The notes under the pieces were generated by a model. That model saw only the letters and a list, made by a program, of their open reading frames with translations, made no database searches and was not told where the DNA came from. A program made the position numbers and the translations under genes. From Ophiosphaerella korrae (lineage: Eukaryota > Ascomycota > Dothideomycetes > Pleosporales > Phaeosphaeriaceae), in NCBI GenBank assembly GCA_028456385.1, contig JALNQF010000363.1:1-40446 (forward strand): a stretch of DNA of 40,446 bases, written 5' to 3'. The first letter of the stretch is position 1, and each line of letters opens with the position of its first letter. This document shows positions 1 through 11,205 of this stretch, piece after piece.

Positions 1-240
1 TCTCTGTAGTTACTTTATTACTAACTATTAGGTTTCTTAGTATTAGTTATCTATTCGCGATATAGATTAGATATAGTGTCTTCTTTACTTATAGTTAGAG
101 TCCTACTTATTCTACTACTTTAGGTATAATTAGGTTTATAAATAACCCTAAATCTACTAATACTTTTATTCCTTCTCCTCTTATCTTTACTAGGAGTTTA
201 ATAAGTCTTTTAGTGTTAATAGCGTTATAGCTTCTAGATA
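1..240 (-). pseudogene. E7 aspartic protease fragment (Gypsy-like pol, start of pol)
   Basis: On the minus strand the frame reads VLVDLGLFINLIIPKVVE around 110-165. This matches the retroelement aspartic protease active site (V-L-V-D-S-G-S/A followed by N-hydrophobic and a PxxVE helix); the Ser and the following Ser/Ala have become Leu, as C-to-T change of TCx gives. The catalytic Asp codon GAT is still present. Stops interrupt the frame (TAG/TAA at expected Gln positions). The domain lies downstream of the gag remnant at 1530-1980 on the same strand, which is the normal gag-protease order. Reverse transcriptase would lie to the left, outside the window. The family assignment to Gypsy is by order and motif; the exact lineage is not resolved. 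Confidence 0.6.
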
Positions 241-1529
241 TATATTAAGTGTTAGCTATTTACTTAAAAAGACTTAATCTTGTAATTTTTATTTATCTTT
301 CGCTAGAATCCTTAGAGTATCTTAATCTCTTTATATTATTTGTACTTCTTTAGCGTATAGGCTTACTAGATTAGATTAATATATTAGTTATTTATAAGTA
401 TCTTACTTGTATTTATATCTTCTTTAGTTATACCTAGAAAGTACTTAGCTTCCTACTTTTCTTATAGGTGTCGTTTATATCTTACATTTATATACTCTTC
501 TTAGTTCTATTTATATCTAGATCTCTTATAAGGGAAATATCTAGATCCTATCTTGTTAGAATAGTAGGTAAGGTAGTTATTATAGTAACATCCTATCTAT
601 AATAGTAGTAGATAGTTTAGGTTATATAGGTATAGCTAGTATTATAGTTCTTGTATTAATACTAGATCTATAATAATTAGCGCCTAATTATTATTAGTAT
701 ATAATAATTTATATTACTTAGTTTACCTTACTTTACGCATCTAGTGTTCCTCGTCTTACTATTCTTTTACTAAGTAGTAGCTATCTACTAGTCTCTAGAT
801 TTTTTTTGTAAATCTATCTTATACCTTAGCGTTCTCTTACCTTAGCTCTAGTATTCTAGGTGCTATTTTATATTTAGAGGTCTTAGGCTCTTAGTTTTCT
901 TTTTTATTCTTGTCCTAGGCTATATATACTTACTTTCTTAGATATAGCGTTGTCTTGTACCTATACCTTGCCCTTCTTTAGTATAACTAAAGGTATTCTA
1001 AGGTATCTATCTTAGCTTACTTCTACTTTAGCTAATACCTCTTTACGTAGTTTTATACTCTTAGTAGTATATTTATAGCTTTTACTTTATTATCTATTAT
1101 AAAGTTACTTAGCTTTATAGTAATCTTATAGTAGTTATATCTCTTACTTATATCTTACTAATAGAGGTTTGTAGTCTTGTAATCTCTCTTCTCCTAGCTT
1201 CCTCTAGGGATTACTTCTTATTCTTCCTCTCTATTATTATCTTACTTCTTAAGTATATTAATTTATTATATAATCTTGTTCTTTACTTAGTAATTCTTTG
1301 CTAAGTACCTTATTTTTCTATACTTGTAGTATTTTTAGCTTTTTGCTCTGTTAAGGTTCTTGTAGTAATAGTATTCTTGTTTTCTTAGGTTTACGTTATT
1401 AACGTATATCTCGTCTAGTCTAAAGTATCTATAGCTACTTTAAACTTAGTTGTTCTTATATTTGCGTTAGTACTTGTATTTAGGTTTATACTTCTTACTA
1501 TCTATATATAGTACTTTACTATTCTTAGC

Positions 1530-2060
1530 TTCTACTATATATTTATATATATAGTTATTAACTTAAATTGCTTCTTCTATTAGGTCTTCTAACGTCTCTA
1601 TTATAGCTCTACTATATATTAGCTTACTTTAGATATTACTTTTAAGTTTTTATTAAAATATCTTTATTAATAACTTATTATTCTATTTTATTTATATTGC
1701 GTAGCTTTAGAATTTATTAGTATAGTTTACTACTACCTTGTATTGTTATAGCTACTATATTGCGTACTCTACTACTACTATCTTATTTACTAGTAAAAAG
1801 GCTTATTATACTTTATCTTTAAACTTAATCTATTCTTTAAATATCTTGTCGTAGTTACTATTGTTATTATTAAGGTATTTTTTAAGGTATAGCGTAACCT
1901 ATTTCTCTACCTTGCCCTTTATATAAGACAATATAAGTATAGCTCTATTTTTGTCCTAAACTTAGTCTACTTTAAAAAAGAGATTAAGTTATAAGATCTA
2001 TAGCTTAAGCTTGTTTTATTCTTTATAGTAGAGGTCTAGCTTAGTAACCTTAGAAGTAGT
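1530..2060 (-). pseudogene. E7 gag remnant (Ty3/Gypsy-type capsid)
   Basis: Read on the minus strand from about 1980 leftward, one frame carries a long capsid-like pattern interrupted only by RIP-type stops: LILSYIKGKVEK then a stop in a Trp position, VTLYLKKYL, then KFKDKV, and further on KLKSNI and IETLEDLIEEAI. The order 'LSYMKxGxAxxW...Y', then 'F...F', then a late 'TLDDLIxxAI' helix is typical of Ty3/Gypsy retrotransposon gag (retrotrans_gag domain). Gag forms the virus-like particle. There is no recognisable start codon or zinc knuckle that I can place with confidence. The stretch 240-1530 between gag and protease is equally degraded and should hold the gag C-terminus; I cannot assign residues there. 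The 5' LTR of this element is not identified. Confidence 0.55.
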
Positions 2061-2408
2061 AGTATAGGTCGCTCCTATACGCTAATTATCTATATTTATT
2101 AACGTATTACTTATCTTAAGAGTGTTTAATATATTAAGTCCTTAGAACTAAGTAAAGGTAACGAGGGTAAGTAGGCTTCTATAAGATAGGCGAGGTTAAT
2201 AAACAAGTTAGTTACTTGACTTAATTAATAGTTAGCTTATATTAGAGTATTACGAGGTATATAAGTATTAATAGATAGATAAGAATCTAATTAAAGTATT
2301 AGTTATAATACTCTATTAGGATAAGAGTATAAAGAAGAAATTAAATACGATAGTCTATAAAGGTCTATCGACGTTCCTATATACTTACTATCTAGCGTTT
2401 ATTCCTAA

Positions 2409-2489
2409 GCGCTTACTCTAGAGCGTTTGCTCTAGAGTGCTTATTCTAGAGCGTTTACTCTAGAGCGTTCGCTCTAGAGTGTTTACTAC
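2409..2489. repeat. 14-bp minisatellite, about 5.8 copies
   Basis: Five full units of 14 bp plus an 11-bp partial unit follow one another without spacers (starts at 2409, 2423, 2437, 2451, 2465, 2479). The consensus is GCGTTTGCTCTAGA. Units differ almost only by C/T and G/A changes. Each unit carries the self-complementary TCTAGA, so adjacent units can pair. The array lies upstream of the E7 gag remnant, where a 5' leader or LTR would be expected, but no LTR boundary is visible. Confidence 0.9.
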
Positions 2490-4302
2490 AAAATAGTTAC
2501 GTATTCTACTACGCTATATTACCTAGCCTAATTATGTACAATATAATAGCTTACCTACTACTTAGTATTGTAATATACTAACTCTTTTTTTATAGCTTAG
2601 GCTTTAAGTAAGTTATTATTATAGAGTAAGTCTCTTAAGTATAGTAAAGGAGTTAGATCTCTTAGATTATAGCTATTAATAAAAGTTATAATAAGCTCTA
2701 TCTTTTTCTTTATATTAATTATACCTTATTTCCTTTAATTATATATAGACTTGTCTTTATCTAGGTTTATTATTAATCTTGTAGATAATAGAAGAGAGCT
2801 AAGTAGGCCTTAGATTTAAGATATTAGCTCTCTTTTCGTATTCTTTCCTCTACTTAGTAATATAATAGTTATAGATATTCTCTAATCTATAGTTTTTCTT
2901 CTAGACTTAATCTTTTAACTTCTATAACTTAAACTAACTATTAGTAATTACGTACTAGAAGCTTTAACTATACTTATTATTAAACTTATTTTTCTTCTAT
3001 CCTAGAAAGAGCTATTCGCGTTTAGAAGGCCTAGTAGCTAATAGATAAGTACTTTATATTTATTATAATATTAGAGTATATACTTTTTTAAGAATAATTA
3101 AGGGATTACTATAACTCTTCTCTTATTATTTAGTCTAATAACTTAATTACTCTACTATTTTATTACATTCTTAAAGAACGTCTAGAGTTTATTATCTCTT
3201 TTATTTACTACTTATACTTTTATACTCTTATATATTATATAAAATTTTAAAATATTAAAGCTTACTATAGCTTAGATTATATCCTAGTCTTCTAGCGCGT
3301 TCTTTTTAATTCTAAGTTCTAGTTCTTATATTATATTATTAATATCTAGTTTAATATTACGCTAGTTAGTAGTATTTAGAAATATATTATTCTTCCTCGC
3401 TTTTATTAGAATACGCTTATAGATCTTAGTATTAAGGAATAGTACTATCTATCTAATAGATACGTAACGTAAGTAGTATATAATACTAATTACTCTATTA
3501 AACGTTATTATAGATTTTCCTCTATATAGTAAAACAAGGCTATTTAGGATTTACTTATAATTATCTTAGATAAACTTAAATACTACCTTAAATTCTCGTT
3601 TCTACTTTAATTGTACTACTAATACTATCTTAATAAGTAGGTAAGTAGCTTTAAATTATTATACTCTACTATATTACTATATTAGAAGGCTAAGTATAAT
3701 AAAGAAAGAGCTAGATATAATAATAAGATTTGTATATATATTATATAAAGCGCTAACTAAATCTATAAACTTATTTACTATAACCTTTTATTTTACTAGG
3801 GTCTACTTCTAAAAGTATACTATCTATTCTCTAAACTTAATTAATTAATATTCTTATAGCTTATAAACTATAGGTAGTACTTTATAACTACTACGTCTCT
3901 TACTAACTATATTAATAAGGTACTATATAGTATTATTATATAACCTACTATTATAGGTATTTATAAAACGCTTTAGCTAAGTCTTTGTTTAAGAGTCTTA
4001 TTACCTTACCTAAGCTTAATTACTAGTATTAAGCGTAATATCTTAGTAAAAAGTTTAGAAAAGAACTAAGTTAATACTTATCTCTTAGAAGTTAATTAAG
4101 AAGGTATTAGTAATAATAAGCTAGTTAATAAAGAAGATAGAGATAATCTTAGAGTTTAAACTACTTTATATATAAGGCCTAAGCTCTAACGCGTTTATTA
4201 CGCGTTTACTTTATACCTTTTATTTTTAAGTTTCTATTTAAGTTGTAATACTCTAGCTTTACTTATATACTACCTAATTTAGAAGCGTTTGTTAGAGAAA
4301 GC
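2490..4302. other. unassigned degraded DNA between E7 and E3
   Basis: This 1.8-kb stretch is as A+T rich and stop-laden as its surroundings. I could not assign it to a protein. A plus-strand frame at about 3630-3830 stays open longer than expected by chance in this composition (it includes KAKYNKERARYNNKICIYII), followed by more patchy reading to about 4100, which might be a capsid-like or other element protein. It could also contain the 3' end and LTR of E6, because removal of E3 joins 4618 directly to 25886 and E6 reads leftward across that junction. No terminal repeat was found by eye. Confidence 0.3.
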
Positions 4303-4334
4303 TAATAGATTCTAGGTATACCTAGAATCTATTA
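4303..4334. repeat. perfect 32-bp palindrome
   Basis: The bases 4303-4334 are a perfect inverted repeat centred between 4318 and 4319 (core AGGTATACCT). If a 4-nt AATT is looped out on the right, pairing extends to include a GC on the left arm and GC on the right. A second imperfect hairpin follows at about 4335-4373 (arms around AATTAGCT and AGCTAATT). A perfect palindrome surviving in RIP-mutated DNA is notable because RIP usually breaks symmetry. Confidence 0.85.
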
Positions 4335-4618
4335 ATTAGCTAAGAGCTACGCGCTAGTACTCTAATTAGCTACTACTCTTACTACTAAGTTTTTTAGCTT
4401 TATAGAGCTAGAACTTTAAAAACTTAAAATTAATATATAAATAACTAAAACTTACTATATAAAGTAAAAATCTAAAATTATAAGTAAAGTTAAAGCGTAT
4501 AATACCTAGTTATACTTTAGATATAAAGGTAATAGAATATAAATAAAGTAAAGATAAAGTAAAGATAAATAAAACATAAAATATTAATAAAAATAACTAA
4601 AAAAAAATAGTAAAAAAT
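4303..4618. other. palindrome-bearing, purine-rich stretch next to the E3 insertion site
   Basis: Beyond the palindrome, 4420-4618 is strongly A-rich on the plus strand with repeated short blocks of AAAGTAAAGATA type around 4550-4570. No gene is visible. This is the left flank of E3 and in the pre-insertion locus was contiguous with 25886. Confidence 0.4.
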
Positions 4619-4623
4619 AATAA
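4619..4623. repeat. E3 target-site duplication, left copy (AATAA)
   Basis: The five bases immediately outside the left LTR of E3 are AATAA. The same five bases follow the right LTR at 25881-25885. Five bp is the usual duplication size for Ty3/Gypsy integrases. Confidence 0.8.
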
Positions 4624-5064
4624 AGTTACAGGTGCACTAGGGTCGACTTCCTAGTAACTATAGGGTATTAGTAGATTAAGAAGTAATAACAAAAGCTTGT
4701 GTTGTAATTAGGTAATAACTATAAACAATAGTTAATTTGTATGTGCAATATTAAGTATTAGCGTTCTAGGTTAGAGATTAGATTGCTAATACTATCCTAA
4801 TAATGCGCATTATTACTAACTATATACCTATATTTCTTAGCTAGCTTTGTACTTTGTAATTACTAAGATCGCGAATTATAAAGTTATTACGTGTTTAGCT
4901 TTATACTTTATATTTACTAAGATTGTAAATTACGAAGTTGTTACGTATCTCTATTATAGTTAGTCTCCTAATTAAGTTTATTACCCTATAGGTTATATAT
5001 ATTGTTATTATCTATAGTAGGGCTTATTAAGTTAAGTTAGTTTTCTCTTGTTATAGCTATAACA
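4624..5064 (-). repeat. E3 3' LTR (left, 441 bp)
   Basis: On the plus strand it runs from GTTACAGGTGCACTAGGG (4625 onward) to ...TATAACA at 5064, the reverse complement of the outer LTR sequences of E1, E2 and E4. The first base at 4624 is A where the other LTR has T. The core holds two divergent 54-bp units at about 4850-4958. The partner LTR is split at 11206-11458 and 25693-25880 and sums to the same 441 bp. Confidence 0.9.
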
Positions 5065-5081
5065 CTATTCTCCTCTCTAGG
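5065..5081 (-). other. E3 polypurine tract
   Basis: Immediately inside the 3' LTR the minus strand reads CCTAGAGAGGAGAATAG, the purine-rich primer site for plus-strand DNA synthesis in LTR elements. E1 and E2 carry equivalent tracts just before their 3' LTRs. Confidence 0.75.
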
Positions 5082-5165
5082 TAGTCTTTTATTTCTCTAC
5101 CTTAGGCCTAAGGTTATTAGTCTAGTTTCTTTATTTATCTCTAGTTCTTTATTATTCTCTATATC

Positions 5166-5362
5166 TTCTTATTCTAATTACAACAAACTTCTTCTTATTA
5201 CTCGTGTTACTCGTAACAAGGTTAAAATATTTCCTTGTACTCGTTATACTTAGTTAAAGCTTACTTGTCTCGTGTCCTTAAAGGATAGTAAGTACTATAG
5301 CAAGTATATTCTTGCTAATATTTAATACAAATATACTTTTTTAGGCGTTTCTCTTGTAGAGT
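5166..5362 (+). pseudogene. antisense accessory ORF of E3, exon 1 with Zn2Cys6-like array
   Basis: In the 3' region of E3, on the strand opposite to gag-pol, a frame reads TRVTRNKVKIFPCTRYT then a stop, LKLTC, and continues. If RIP-type TGT/TGC to TAT/TAC changes are allowed, cysteine positions fall at codons 5236 (TGT kept), 5245 (TAT), 5266 (TGT kept), 5296 (TAT), 5305 (TAT) and 5326 (TAC). The spacing is C-x2-C-x6-C-x9-C-x2-C-x6-C, which fits the fungal Zn(II)2Cys6 binuclear cluster pattern (C-x2-C-x6-C-x5-12-C-x2-C-x6-8-C), including the LKLxC end of the first half. Zn2Cys6 domains are fungal DNA-binding modules. Start codon not identifiable; 5166 is approximate. The cysteine assignment at Tyr codons is inference. 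Confidence 0.5.
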
Positions 5363-5408
5363 GTAAGTATTTAATTTCTACGTAGTCTCTTCTTACTAAG
5401 TTATATAA
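5363..5408 (+). other. putative 46-nt spliceosomal intron in the E3 antisense ORF
   Basis: Exon 1 ends in GAGT and is followed by GTAAGT, the consensus fungal 5' splice site. The candidate intron has TTACTAAG as a branch-point-like site near its 3' end and ends in TAA where E2 has TAG, a G-to-A change expected from RIP. Removing exactly 46 nt (phase 1) joins the exon-1 frame to the exon-2 frame, which are otherwise one base out of register. E2 has a 46-nt interval at the same place (24892-24937). Confidence 0.5.
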
Positions 5409-5740
5409 GGCGAGCTGTTAACTAGGCTTAAGAGATACTATTATTATAGCTTACTAAAGCTAAGGCTAAGTGTAAGCTAACTCTTTATAAGCTAGTAGAT
5501 CTTTATTCTTATATTAAGCGTCTTTATAAGATAAAAGCCTATAATAACGCTAAATTATGTAAATAGTCTTGTACTTTAGAGGCTAAGATAGACCTTAAGG
5601 ACGCTATAGAGGCTACTCTAGCTCCTATTATATTAGTTGTTCCTAACGCCTCTTTATTTGTTATTAGTAGTGCTAATTTTCTTAGTTTACTACTAAGTAG
5701 TCTAGAAGGTTTTAATTTTAGAACTCCTCTAGTTTCTTAG
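5409..5740 (+). pseudogene. antisense accessory ORF of E3, exon 2 (Lys/Leu-rich, coiled-coil-like)
   Basis: After the splice the frame reads RRAVN, then LTKAKAKCKLTLYKLVDL, later TLEAKIDLKDAIEATLAPI and ends LEGFNFRTPLVS with a stop at 5738-5740. Only a few RIP-type stops interrupt about 110 codons, far fewer than in the other frames here. The first half is rich in Lys, Glu and Leu, as in a coiled coil. The end overlaps the minus-strand pol stop (5718) by 23 nt, so the two genes converge. The homologous frames in E1 and E2 end at the same place. Function unknown. Confidence 0.5.
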
Positions 5741-8700
5741 AGTAGTTAAGGTTATCCTCTAGTTTCTATATTTCTTCCTATAGTTACCCTTTTTTGTCTA
5801 TACCTATCTATTTTACTAGGTAGTAGTTCCTTCTATTATAGAACTAGTATACTAAGATTTCCTTTACTTCTTATTCTTCTTATTCTCTATATATATCTAC
5901 TTTATATACTAGTAGTTCTACGTTTTATAGTGCTTATTCTAGTAGTACTATATAGAATATTAGGTATATCCTTATTTTACTTAGTAACTTTAGTTTAAAT
6001 ATAACTAGTATAACTTTCTTCTTAATTTTATATAGTCTAATCTTTACGTAATCTAGATTTAAGCTTAGTTGTTTACTTCTAATATTCTTTCGTACTAACT
6101 ATACTTTTTCTCTCTCTCTAAATTAGGGTCCCTATTTATATTTCTTGTTATAGTACTTTACTATCTAATTATACAAGAATTCTACGTCTTATCTTAACTA
6201 GTTATATATTTCTTTTATTTTGTTTGCAACGTTTTCTCCTCTTAGAGTCTAAGATTCTATATTTTTTAGTATTTAATATATATTAGAGTTAAGTTTATAG
6301 TTTATAAAAAAGAGTAATACTCCTATTACTTTATTCTTTACGCTATTATATACTAACTATACTATAGGTAATAACTATACCTAATTGTTCTAGTTATAGT
6401 TAAGGTAGTATCTTAAGTATTATTCTACTATTTAATTTATACGTTCTAACTATCTATCTATTTATAAGTAGTATACTGTTAATATTACGTATTATATTCC
6501 TAATTGCGCTATTATTGTTTTCTATAGTTTTAATATAAATCTTATATCTTTATCTATAATAATTTTGTCTAGAGTGCTATATTAGCTTATTATAGTTACT
6601 AGAACCTAGTATATAGTAACTTTTATCCTACTTTTTTATTTATATAGTTTAAAGTATATATACTTTATAAGCTTATCTACTATTATAAGGATTCTATTGT
6701 ACTTAACTTCTAATATTAGGTCTTTTAATTTAAGTAACTTTGTAATAAAGTCTATTATTATTATTCCTTAAGGTTACTCTAGTATTTTAACTAGTTGTAA
6801 TATTCTATATAGTGCGTATCTATTGTACTTATTTCTATAACATTCTATATAGTCTTGTAGTACTTCTTCTACTAGTTATCTTACTCTTAGGATATAGTAA
6901 TCCTTTAGGAGTCTATTTAGTATTTTCTTAATTCTCTAGTATCTATATACTAGTAGCTCGTAGAACTATTATATAAATTCTCTCTAGATTTTCTTTAGAA
7001 TATATATTCTTCTATAGGCTTATGCGAATCTTTCTTAGATTTCTAGTTTCTCTATTTCTTTAGAGGCTTCTTGCGTTATTTTCTAAATCTATTTATCTAG
7101 CTCGCTATTTGTTTTTTTAAGTATAGTAGCTATTTTAAGTATATTTAGGACTAAGTATCCTTCTTTGTTCTTTACTAGAACTATACTAGTAGTATTTACT
7201 TCTTCTTGTAAGTCTAGTCTTTTACTAAGAGTATCTATAAATTAGTTGTCTTTCTCTTTTATATATATAATTTCTAAGTTAAATATTAATAGGAATTCCT
7301 ACTATCTTATATAGTACTATAATAGTTCTTTATTTATTATAAATCCTATAAAATTCTTATAATCTATATAGACCTTTGTTTTATACTTTACTCTTTATAG
7401 GTATACTCTCTATTATTTAAATACTTTATAAATTACTAGTATCTCCTTGTTATAGATTAGGTAGTTAAGCTCTACTAGCTTTATTTTCTTAGAGAAGTAT
7501 TTAACTAGATATTCTTGTCTAGTTCTTAGGTCTTCCTGTATTAGTACTATTCTATAGACTAAGTTAGATACGTTTATTTTTACTATTACTAGTTAGTCTA
7601 GGTTATATATTCTAATAACTAGATTTTTTATAAACTTCCTCTTAATTTTATTAAATACTTTATCGCATTCTTTTATCTACTTAAATAGCGTATCTTTCTT
7701 TATAAGTCTAGTTATTAGTTCTATATCTTTAGACTATCTTACTATTAGTTTTCTATAAAAATTTACTAACCTATAAAACTATTGTACCTCTTTTAGGTTT
7801 TTTAGTGTTAGCTATTTATTAATTAACTTTATTTTTTCTAAGTTAATCTTAATTTTTCCTAGTTTAATAATAAATCTAAAGAAGTCTATTTCCTTTATAT
7901 AGAACTCGCATATCCTTATTTTAAGAAATAGTTTGTTTTCTACTAGCTTTTCTAGTACTTTATATATATATTGTACGTGTTTATCTTCTATTTCTAAGAA
8001 TATAAAGATGTTGTCTAAATATACAAATGTAAATATATCTAAGTACTCTCTTAGTACTATATTAATTCTTCCTTAAAATGCTACTAGTGCGTTTATTAAT
8101 CTAAAGGGTATAACTAAGTATTTATATAGTCTATATTGCGTTCTAAACACTATTTTCTACTTATTACCTTTTTTAATTCTAATTTAGTAGTAGGCGTTCT
8201 AGATATCTAGTTTTGTAAAGATTTTTACCTTTTATAGCTTATTTTATATTTTGTCTATTCTTAGTAAGAGGTATTAGTTCTTGCTTGTAATTGCGTTAGT
8301 TTTTCTAAAATCTACGTAAGGTCTTTTATTACTTATTCTTTTCTTGTCTACAAATATAAGTCTATATACTACTAGGGATTTAGATTCTTTTATCTATCCT
8401 TTCTTTAACGCGTTCTATATAAATACTCGCTCTACTTGTAACTCTTCTTTTGTTTTTTAATAGACTAGGGTCTATCTTACGTTTTTTTCTTTTTCTAGTT
8501 CTATTACTAAGTCCTATAGCTAATATTCTAGAATGTAGTCTTTAGGTTCTATAAGTTGTTTTTCCTATTTCCTATATTCTTCTAGGAATTCTCCTTTATA
8601 GGTGCTTATATTAGCTTTTAACATGTCTATCCTATAGTAGTTAATTTTTCTTATTCTCTAATTAATGTATAGGTTAGTTATCTATAACTATAGTATTCCT

Positions 8701-11144
8701 AGGATTATATCTTATTTATTGTTAATTGTTGTTATGTTTATAACTATATTTTTAATTGTTATCTCTTCTAACTCTAGGGTAGAGAGAATTATTTCAAACC
8801 TAATAGGTTCTTAGAATAGTTTCTCTTTAATTGTACCTAACTATTAAGAGTACTTTTTTGTTATATATTACATTCTTTATATTTCTATAAACTTCAAAGC
8901 TATAAAGTTTTGTATAGCTCTACTATTAATTATTAGTTATACTTTCTTTCTTTAGTATATACCTGTTTTTGTAATATATATACGTCTTATACCTTCTAGT
9001 TAATCTTGTTTAGGTATTTTTATAAATTATCTATCTTTCTAGAGCTATAGCCCTACTTTAAGCTTGTATTCTTCGTATTTAAGATATTTGTTTTACTTGC
9101 ATTTATACTATAGTCTTCCTAGGATATATTTTTTTAATAATTTAGGTCCTAGCCTTACTACTACGTACTCTTCTTTTAGTACTATTTCCTATCCTTAGAT
9201 ATCTTCTACTAGAATTACTCTAGTATAGTTATAGCCCTTTCTTCTTATAAGCTATATAATATTGTTTACTTTAGGTTTTCTATATATAATACAATTCTTA
9301 TCTAAGTATACTAGCTATAATACTTTAAAGTGTACTAGATGTTTTAGGTCTATTATTTTGTTATCTCCTTCTTAGTATTTATCTTTTCTAGGTGTTTCTT
9401 ATATTAGGATATAGTATACTACTAGTATTTTTAGTATATATACTTTGTTAATCTATCGCGTTCTCTTAGTAAAGTACTACTACTCTTTTTATATAGGTAT
9501 TCTTCCTACTATAACTATATATTACTTTATCTATTCTTAAAATAGTATAAACTATATTTCTTTTAAGTTGCGTTCTTTCTAGTCTTTGTATACTTCCTCT
9601 ATACTTATAACTAGTAAGTATTTCTAAATAAACTTCTTTTATTTGTTTTATTCTCTTATATCTATTGTTGTATAGCTATTATAGCTATATATATCTAGCT
9701 AAGTATATTCTATACTTCTTATATTAGCTTCTTTGCTTTGTAGTTCTTTAGAGGTAGTTGTAGTAGTCTTTTTATCTTCTACTAGTCCTTTAGCGGAGAT
9801 CGATAGGGTCTAAGGCTTCTCCTTTTCTAAGTCTTCTATTAGTAAGTCTATTATATATACTATCTCTTCTAGCTATACTTTTGTTCTTTCTTTTGTTACT
9901 ACTACTCTATTTTTCTATAGAAACTATCTTGCTCCTTACTTACTAGAAAGATATATATAGTAGTTGTCCTTATAACAAAAGGTCTAATAAAGTATTACGT
10001 ATTGTAATTCTTTATTCCTAGTTCCTTTTTCCTAAGGTTTAGCTTGTATTTTTAGTACTTCCTTCTTAGCCTTAGTTATCTTTAACTAGGCTTCTTTATC
10101 TTTCTTATAGTCTTTACTTTTATAGTCTTTTATAAAGTATCTTAGTTTTCTATATTTATAATATACTATATCTTTCTTCTTTTATAATTAGTAATCTTTT
10201 ACATAGTAGCTTTTCTTACTATAATTAAAGTACGTAAAGTCTTTGTTCTTCTTTTTCTTTCTATCCTTGTTAGCGTTAAGGATTATAAGGTCTCTAATAT
10301 CTTGGTTTCTAGGTTAACTCCTATATTTATTTTTCTTCTATTCTAAAAGGTTATTGTTAATCTATATTACCTATTATTTTAGAGCCTCTAGCGTTCTTAG
10401 TTTCTCTATATAAATTATTTTATATTAGATTTTTGCGTTTAGTCCTTGTTTAAATCGTAATCTTAGAGCTAACTTATTCTATTTTATATTTTGTAACAAT
10501 TATTAAAATTATAATATATATTTAGAAACGCTCTTGTTTTGTATAAGCTTTTTAAGTTTCTCTTTAGCTTATTAGGTAATATCTATATCTCTAAATACTA
10601 CTCTTATTTGCTTAGTAAAGTATTTATAACTTCTAAAGATAGCTCTAGTTTTATCCTTTTATATTATTAGGGCGTATACTATATAGTCTATCTAGTATAG
10701 TTTAAACTATCTTATTGTATCTTCTTTAAGGTGTATTCTAATATATATTACCTTCTTTTCTTCTATATTAAAGTGTAGTACTTATATATCTATTTAGAGT
10801 TGTACTAATACTATAAAAGGTCTTAGTTTCTCCCTTGTTCTATTAAATTTCTTAAGTATAGGTATCTTAGGTAGTTTCTTTGTTGCGCTTATTTCTAGTT
10901 GTTAGGTAATTAATTCTATCTAGTTCTATCTTTTAATAATAGCTTTAATTTATACTTTATTCTACTTTAAGTAGTCTTATAGTTCTTTGTTCTATATCTC
11001 TAAAGTATTAATTACTATTTTTATATCTTCTTTCTTAGAGATTAGGTTATTTATATAGTCTTAAATTACCTTCTATACTATATTATCTAATTTATAACTA
11101 CTTAGGGGTGCCTTAACTCTCTTTTTAGTTAAACTTTCTACTAT
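5718..11144 (-). pseudogene. E3 gag-pol remnant (chromovirus polyprotein)
   Basis: Minus-strand coding remnant collinear with E1 and E2 (5,427 bp here; 5,425 and about 5,430 there). Reading from 11144 leftward: gag, zinc knuckles near 10.2 kb, protease near 8.9 kb, reverse transcriptase near 7.9-8.4 kb, RNase H near 7.3-7.5 kb, integrase near 6.2-6.8 kb and a chromodomain ending at the stop 5718-5720. The reverse transcriptase box around 8015-8055 reads FVYLDNIFIF, that is YLDD with the second catalytic Asp changed to Asn. The inferred start is the ATA at 11142-11144, taken as a mutated ATG because the frame and the preceding ACG are shared by all four copies; this is a guess. Many TAA/TAG codons make it non-functional. 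Confidence 0.85.
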
Positions 11145-11205
11145 CGTGTTAGCTAGACTATATATTACTTACACTTCGCTTCTCTTAATAACTAAATTAG
11201 TAAGG

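Noticed and set aside
2409..2489. CRISPR array
   Set aside because: Units are 14 bp, contiguous and without spacers; it is a minisatellite.
4308..4334. A rho-independent terminator or tRNA-like hairpin
   Set aside because: There is no T-run function in this eukaryotic context, and the stem does not resemble a tRNA; it is simply a palindrome.
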